Source: Areca catechu (taxonomy: Eukaryota > Streptophyta > Magnoliopsida > Arecales > Arecaceae). Taken from it: 64,000 bases of DNA. Positions 58,750-64,000 of the stretch are shown here, one piece after another; position 1 is the stretch's first letter, and the number at the start of each line of letters is the position of its first letter. A program made the translations under genes and the position numbers. Where the stretch lies: the NCBI GenBank assembly GCA_021397845.1, contig CM038043.1:129376013-129440012 (forward strand). The letters are read 5' to 3'. The notes beneath the pieces were generated by a model, which was not told the origin of the DNA, ran no database searches, and was given only the letters and a program-made list of their open reading frames with translations.

Positions 58750-60005
58750 CCTTGGGTCAGGGTTCCCGATACTAGTACCGGGACTCGTACCAGTGGTCAG
58801 CCGGTACCATACCGTACCGGTATCATACCGTACCGACACGGTACGGGCATACTGGCACGTCCATTTTTTTTGGTTGATGGATTTTGGTCTTTTTAGGTTT
58901 TTATTTTATTTTTTTAGGATTTAGGATTTAGTGTTTAGGGCCTTTAAGGTTTGGAATTTAGAGTTTAGGATTGAAGACTTCAAGGTTTAGGATTTAGAAT
59001 TTAAAAAATACTAATACATTAATTCTAATTAAAATAAGATATAAAATAATAATTAAACTAAGATTATCAGTAATTAATGAAAGTGAAAGGTAACATATAA
59101 ATAAAATTACATACCAATGTCTAGAATCGGGTAGAGTGTCGATGTCCATGAATATCGGGATCATTGATGTACTCAGTAGGAAGATCAGTAAATCCCTCTA
59201 GCCAAGCAGCACAACAGTTCTATAAGATCATCCCAGGAGGTATGCGTGATGGATCGTAACTCATCACAGATCTCTCGCCGAGGTTCTAACTCTGAGAGCT
59301 ATCCAGAGACTGATGATATGGCTGTGTAGGGACCCATCCAAATAATTTTTTAATCCAAAATTAGTTTTTAATTTAAAAAATTATATACTTAACAAAAAAA
59401 TCAAGATCTTAGTATCATTGTATAGATCTATCCTAGATCTACCACATTCTAAAATCATGGCCAACAAAAAAAATTTGACAGCATTTTCCTTTAATTTTCT
59501 ATTTTACATGAATTTTAATAAAAAAATAGGGGAGAGTGAAAGAGGGGAAAGGAAAGCTATACATACCTTGATTCTGCTTTTCTCTATAATTTCTAAATGT
59601 CAATTGCCTTGAAATGGAGGAAAAATGAAGGATTTTTCGTTCGTTGAGTCGAATGTCAAAAGACAACATAGAGTTCTTTGAGAGAGCTCTCTGTTTGCTC
59701 CTTAAGAAGCCAAAACAACGGCTCCTCCCCCTCTACATGGCTACAGTAGCCAATAATGAAAGGCAAAAAAATTAAAGAAAAACTGGTTCGAACCGGTCAT
59801 GAACCGGTCGAACTGACCGGTTTGGCATGGTTCTGACCGGTTCAGGTCCGGTTCAGTCCGATTCTAGACCGGTTCGGGCTGATACATATTTTTTTAATTT
59901 TTAAAATGGGTGGGAACCGAATTATATGACTGAACCATGCCAGCTGGCCACTGGTCCGGTTCGGTATGCCCTGAGCCGGCTAGTTCGACTTTCCTTGCCT
60001 TGGGT
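58750..60005 (-). mobile_element. Internally deleted hAT derivative (1.24 kb), inverted relative of the 47797 element
   Basis: The element is 58758-59997, flanked by CCTTGGGT at 58750-58757 and 59998-60005. It starts CAGGGTTCCCGATACTAG and ends GACTTTCCTTG. Read on the - strand, about 59340-59997 corresponds to the left end plus intron start of the large hAT (47797-48430). About 58758-59340 corresponds to its 3' coding end and right terminus (54530-55198). Everything between, including nearly all transposase exons, is missing, so it could move only with enzyme supplied elsewhere. Confidence 0.9.
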
Positions 60006-60223
60006 CTTATCATATATTTAATATTTTAATTCCCAGCCTGTTGTCTGTATTGTTAGATTTAGGATAGTGAACCATCCTTACTTCTTTGTAACTGTCATCT
60101 ATTATGCATGAGAGTCCCAAGTTTCCTATGCAACATTAAAGTTTAGTTTCTCTTTTATCTTTTTATTCCCAACCGAGCCTCTCTTTTGCACTCCTTTCTA
60201 TCCCTTAGATCTGCTATAATGAG
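60006..60223. other. Non-coding flank
   Basis: Nothing is recognised. Confidence 0.5.
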
Positions 60224-60571
60224 AGTCAATGCTTTCAACATTTAAAAGTGGGAGTGAGGATAGCTTGTAGATGCTTTGTTTTGTGCACGAACCAATTTAT
60301 ATACTTGGATTTCTCTACCTTTGGGATGGAAGGTTGGCAATATCAGGATTGGGTTAAAAAATTGAGATTGATGGTGCCTTTGAAGGTTTGAAGGCACAGT
60401 CAATGCTTTCAACATTTAAAAGTGGGAGTGAGGATAGCTTGTAGATGCTTTGTTTTGTGCACGAACCAATTTATATACTTGGATTTCTCTACCTTTGGGA
60501 TGGAAGGTTGGCAATATCAGGATTGGGTTAAAAAATTGAGATTGATGGTGCCTTTGAAGGTTTGAAGGCAC
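60224..60571. repeat. Perfect tandem duplication of 174 bp
   Basis: The unit AGTCAATGCTTTCAACATTT...GGTTTGAAGGCAC occurs at 60224-60397 and 60398-60571 with no difference that I can see. The event is therefore recent. Confidence 0.93.
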
Positions 60572-63501
60572 GATACTAATTTTTTCTAATCTAATTTCAA
60601 TATTTTTATGACAAATAATTTCAGAAAAAAATAGTCACCATTGGGCATGCCGTGGTAGATTACTAGAAAATTTTGTCAATTTGATTTAAAATAAAATTTG
60701 AACCCTTGATCTGATACATGCTTTCAGTCCAGATATGCATTTCACTTGGTTCCGTTTATTAATTAAAACCATTTCATGAGATTTAATCTTTGTTTGATTA
60801 TATCAGGCATAAAGTTTGTTATATGGATTTTAACTTAATCTCCTTTATTAACTTACAATTTTCCACGAGACTTGATTGGCATAACTTGCTCTTTTCAGTC
60901 AAAATAACAAGAAAGTATGCCATTACATGTAAATTTGGTGAACTATTTCTTGATATTATATTATTCTGATTAAATTGCATATTAAGAAATATATAGGCTT
61001 TCAGAAAACTATATTAGGTGTCAAATTTATTAGATGTGTTTTAACTTAAGTGCATTTATTAATTTCACTATGTTTCATGGTATTTGATTATCATAAATTA
61101 CTGTTTTTCAATGACAACATCTAAACCAGTACCTTACATGTAAAATGCTTTTTCTTTAAAAAAATGAGAACATTTTTCCTTTTATGTGCATGTGCATTTC
61201 ATGAGTCTTATGAAATTAACATGTTGACATCTTTTTGATTATTTATATATTGACTGTGCATGTAATGCTACGTAATATTTTTTCTGTAAGCCCCATGCTT
61301 TGGAGACCAAATGGATGCTTAATTAGTTTCTTGTTTTGGATTAGCGAGCTAATTAGTGTGTGGCTGACCCCTCTACAGTGGTTTTTGTTCAGTTGTTCTA
61401 TGCTAATTTATTTCTTTGTCAGGCAATCCTAATATGGGTAAGAAAAGTAACAAATTATATCTCTTTCATAGATGTTTTATTTGGTTTAGGGCCAGGTTTA
61501 TTTCTTATTCTGTGAGTCCTTATGGTAGCAGGAGTACGATCTATCCAGAATATTAGCCTTTGCAGCCAGCTGCAAAGAGACTAGTTATCTCGCCTTTTTA
61601 GTGAGACATTTTGATGAAGGAAAAGCATCAGGCCTCCTTTTGGCTTCTTTGTATTCTTCCTCTTATTTCCTTCTATTTTAATCTGATGCTGTCTCCTGCT
61701 GTCAATTCCTTTTGTTTTTCATTGCTCGAGATTGCTTTCTGCTCTGCACATCAGATCACTGCTGACTAACATATAGGAAATCAGATCTGGACAAATTTGC
61801 TGTAAGGTTTCTTGTGCACACTAAATCTTTGAATAGATTTGAGAATTGCAACTGCTTTAGAGTGTTTGCTGAGCAAACATCTGCTGTTTAGAAGGAATTC
61901 AAATCTGAATTAAAAGTTGCTGCTAATTGCCTTCAAACAATCCCTAATTCTATATGGAAGAATTCCAGCTTTGCACGGACCTAACATTGGATGTGTAACT
62001 GATTTATCTGATCTATCATCTAAACTCTTCTGCTCAAGTTCATTAAACAAGTTCTTGAGTTCGTACTGGCTGGTGATTGGTTTAGTATGGCAGTACATAC
62101 TATACTGATTCGGGGCATATTGTGTTGTGCTACTACTTGCTCTGGTACCACTCGTAGGATGATCTTTCAGATTGCAGAATACGAATCCCCAACCAAGATT
62201 GCATTTCCATCGATGAAGTTGATATTGCAAGAGGAAAGAGAGAAAATGTATACAATGCAATTTAATTGGGCATATAGGACTTTACTATGAGAGAAAAAAA
62301 TCACTTACAAGAGAACTTGCACTCTCAACTCTGTATAATAATCTTTCAACAAGAAGCTTCTTAATTTTTCACAGAGCTCTCAACTCTCAAGGAGATCCTT
62401 TAGCTCCTACAGGCTTTCACCCGACTCTTTAGGCTTTCTTTGCCACTACAACACTACTCTACCTGGCCTTTGTCTCCTTATTAAAAATCTTGAGATCATG
62501 TACAACATGCATACTGGTCTTTGTATCGAAGAGGACTTCGACAGAATCTCAGAGGTTCAAACCATGTCAAAAACAAAGCCTAAATCGAGTCAAAACCATG
62601 TATGGATCATAGACTACCCATGGACTGCCACTAGCATTGTGCGCGTGAACCAGTGCATGGACTGCACCCCACCATCCAATAGGAAGCGGCCACATTGCCT
62701 CTAGTTGCTACCCATCTCCTGTGAACCGTGCAAAAAATGCATGAGAAATGCACGTGGATTGCGCAAAATGCATGGGTGGACCGTGCAAAATGCCTGTGCA
62801 TGAGCCGTGTCGTGCACCCAACACTTGCTTGCTGCCATGTCAGAGTGGACTGGCGAGGATCGTGCTCGATGGACCGTGCGATCAATCTGGGCTGTGCCAT
62901 GCGCATGTGCTTGGGCTGGGCCTGGCCTGATCTGCTTCTGGGCCTATGTTAGATATTCTCTTGAAATTTTTGGTACATGGGCTTCGTATTTTGGATTGAA
63001 TCGAGACCTTTTCTTAACATACTGGAGGGAAAGGGAGGAGGGAGAGAGAGAGGGAGAGAGATTTAACTTCATGGTGGCCAATGGCATTGTGATTGCAGAG
63101 TTCTTGGGTAGGGGGAGCAAGTAAGCATCCAGTGGAGAGACGGGGGGGGGGGGGAGGGGTGGGGGACAGGGGAGGCTTATCTTGAGGGTGGTCGATGGCA
63201 TCACAGTGTTGAAGGGGGAGGGAGAGAGAGTGGCGAGGGAGCATCTGACAGGGAGAGCGAGCGAGAGAGCTCTTGAAGGCTCTTGATGACTTCAACCATC
63301 GAACTAGGGTTGGGGCGAGGAGAGGTTTTATAAATCGAAGCAACCTGATTTGGTGTCAGTTTGGTTGGTGTTTGAACTGTTTGGTTCGGATCATTTTGGC
63401 GAGTGCTGATCTCTTCTAATCAGCCATCTTAATGATTGATTTCAGCATCTAGGTGCCATTTGTGATCCTGTCGTTGGGGGGCTAGTTTACAGATCATAGA
63501 A
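60572..63501. other. Non-coding sequence, LTR-like in its right half
   Basis: No gene is recognised. 62480-62960 has repeated CCGTGCAAAATGCATG-type words and resembles LTR sequence in composition, but no ends were found. The ORFs here lack domains. The poly-G run is listed separately. Confidence 0.4.
63142..63176 (+). repeat. Poly-G run with G-quadruplex potential
   Basis: Thirteen consecutive G followed by AGGGGTGGGGGACAGGGGAGG gives at least four G-tracts of four or more bases. Confidence 0.85.
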
Positions 63502-63826
63502 CAAAGGTTTGAACTTTGAAGTAATGTGGTATCAGGGCATATTGTTCATGACTTGGTATGGTACATACCATATACCGTGGCATGCCCTATATTAACTCAT
63601 GGTTTATCCAATGTTTGGAATACCATAGTACACTATACCGTTGATATGCCTAGGTATGTCTTTGTGCAGGGACTACTGTACTGCAGTGTGGCCGTGGCAT
63701 GTTCTATATTAACTCGTGGTTTATCCAATGTTTGGAATACCACAGTACACTATACCGTTGATATGCCTAGGTATGTTTTTATGCAGGGACTACTGTACTG
63801 CAGTGTGTTCAATTTTTCAAACCTTG
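63502..63826. mobile_element. Probable decayed small hAT relative
   Basis: The left end CAAAGGTTTGAACTTTGAA and the complement of the right end (CAAGGTTTGAAAAATTGAA) are similar. The interior has GGTATGGTACATACCATATACCG. The flanks TCATAGAA and TCCTGAAC match at only five of eight bases, so the duplication has decayed or the borders are off. Confidence 0.45.
63575..63808. repeat. Tandem duplication of 117 bp
   Basis: The unit CCGTGGCATG...TACTGCAGTGTG starts at 63575 and again at 63692, with a handful of substitutions between the copies. Confidence 0.88.
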
Positions 63827-64000
63827 TCCTGAACAATGACATATTTTCCGAGATGTGATGAGTTATTTTGGTTCATTGAGAAATGTAATAGAGTGAACTG
63901 ATTTGTATTGCATGGTGTATTCATTCATCTATAACTTCCACATTTTTTTTTTGGTTCCCAACCTTTTTCTATTCTTTAATGATAGGATTAATGGTATTCT

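Noticed and set aside
61910..62260. 116-codon ORF on the - strand
   Set aside because: No domain, no homologous motif and no splice context; probably chance.
62631..63343. ORFs on both strands with Cys/His or Pro/Ser runs
   Set aside because: They derive from repeated GTGCAAAATGCATG words and GA-rich tracts, with no recognised family.

Overview
This window is nuclear DNA of a seed plant and consists almost entirely of transposable elements in several states of decay. The families present are plant LTR retrotransposons (Copia, including the Sirevirus branch, and a chromodomain Gypsy), hAT and CACTA DNA transposons, and pieces of intron-containing plant genes (UPF1, a BAHD acyltransferase and a phenylalanyl-tRNA synthetase beta chain). 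The very GC-rich BAHD and UPF1 exon pieces fit a monocot, and I suspect a palm from general familiarity only. I see no complete host gene, no RNA gene and no CRISPR array.

Layout. (1) 1-10066: an old Sirevirus on the + strand. The window edge cuts its 5' LTR. Gag, pol and a third, envelope-like ORF are all broken, and the 3' LTR is complete. It abuts a piece of a second Sirevirus-type LTR (10067-10254) and the LTR plus leader of another element (about 10255-13312). (2) 13313-32376: a chromodomain Gypsy element on the - strand with two LTRs. A nearly unmutated Copia element (19596-29466, - strand) lies inside its gag gene, flanked by a perfect 5-bp target duplication. (3) 32377-38130: LTR-like sequence, leader and decayed gag-pol of a third Copia element (+ strand), cut off inside RNase H at a poly-A tract. 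(4) 38131-41633: a patchwork in which a BAHD acyltransferase C-terminal fragment (- strand) is joined head-to-head to the first exons of UPF1 (+ strand, introns retained). (5) 41634-47788: anonymous sequence, a CACTA terminus at 44930-45350 and an AT-rich tract with a (TA)40 microsatellite. (6) 47797-55198: a hAT transposon with perfect 8-bp duplications, a decayed BED/hAT transposase gene and two LTR insertions. (7) 55199-64000: non-coding sequence holding two small hAT relatives with perfect 8-bp duplications (55790-56090; 58758-59997), two PheRS beta exons (56427-56722) and several tandem duplications.

The elements give a relative history. The Copia at 19596-29466 has LTRs that differ at only about two positions in 2.4 kb and is the youngest. 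It entered the Gypsy element, which has clearly diverged LTRs. The Sirevirus LTRs differ at about 9% of sites by hand count. The hAT at 47797 carries a solo LTR, so it is older than that LTR. The 58758-59997 element is an internally deleted, inverted relative of the same hAT family and would depend on transposase made elsewhere.

I found no evidence for a new multi-gene system. The most informative items are the nested insertions with readable target duplications, the hAT family with its deletion derivative, the UPF1/BAHD chimera, and repeated palindromic motifs in retroelement LTRs and leaders. All identities come from reading translations and motifs by eye, without database searches.
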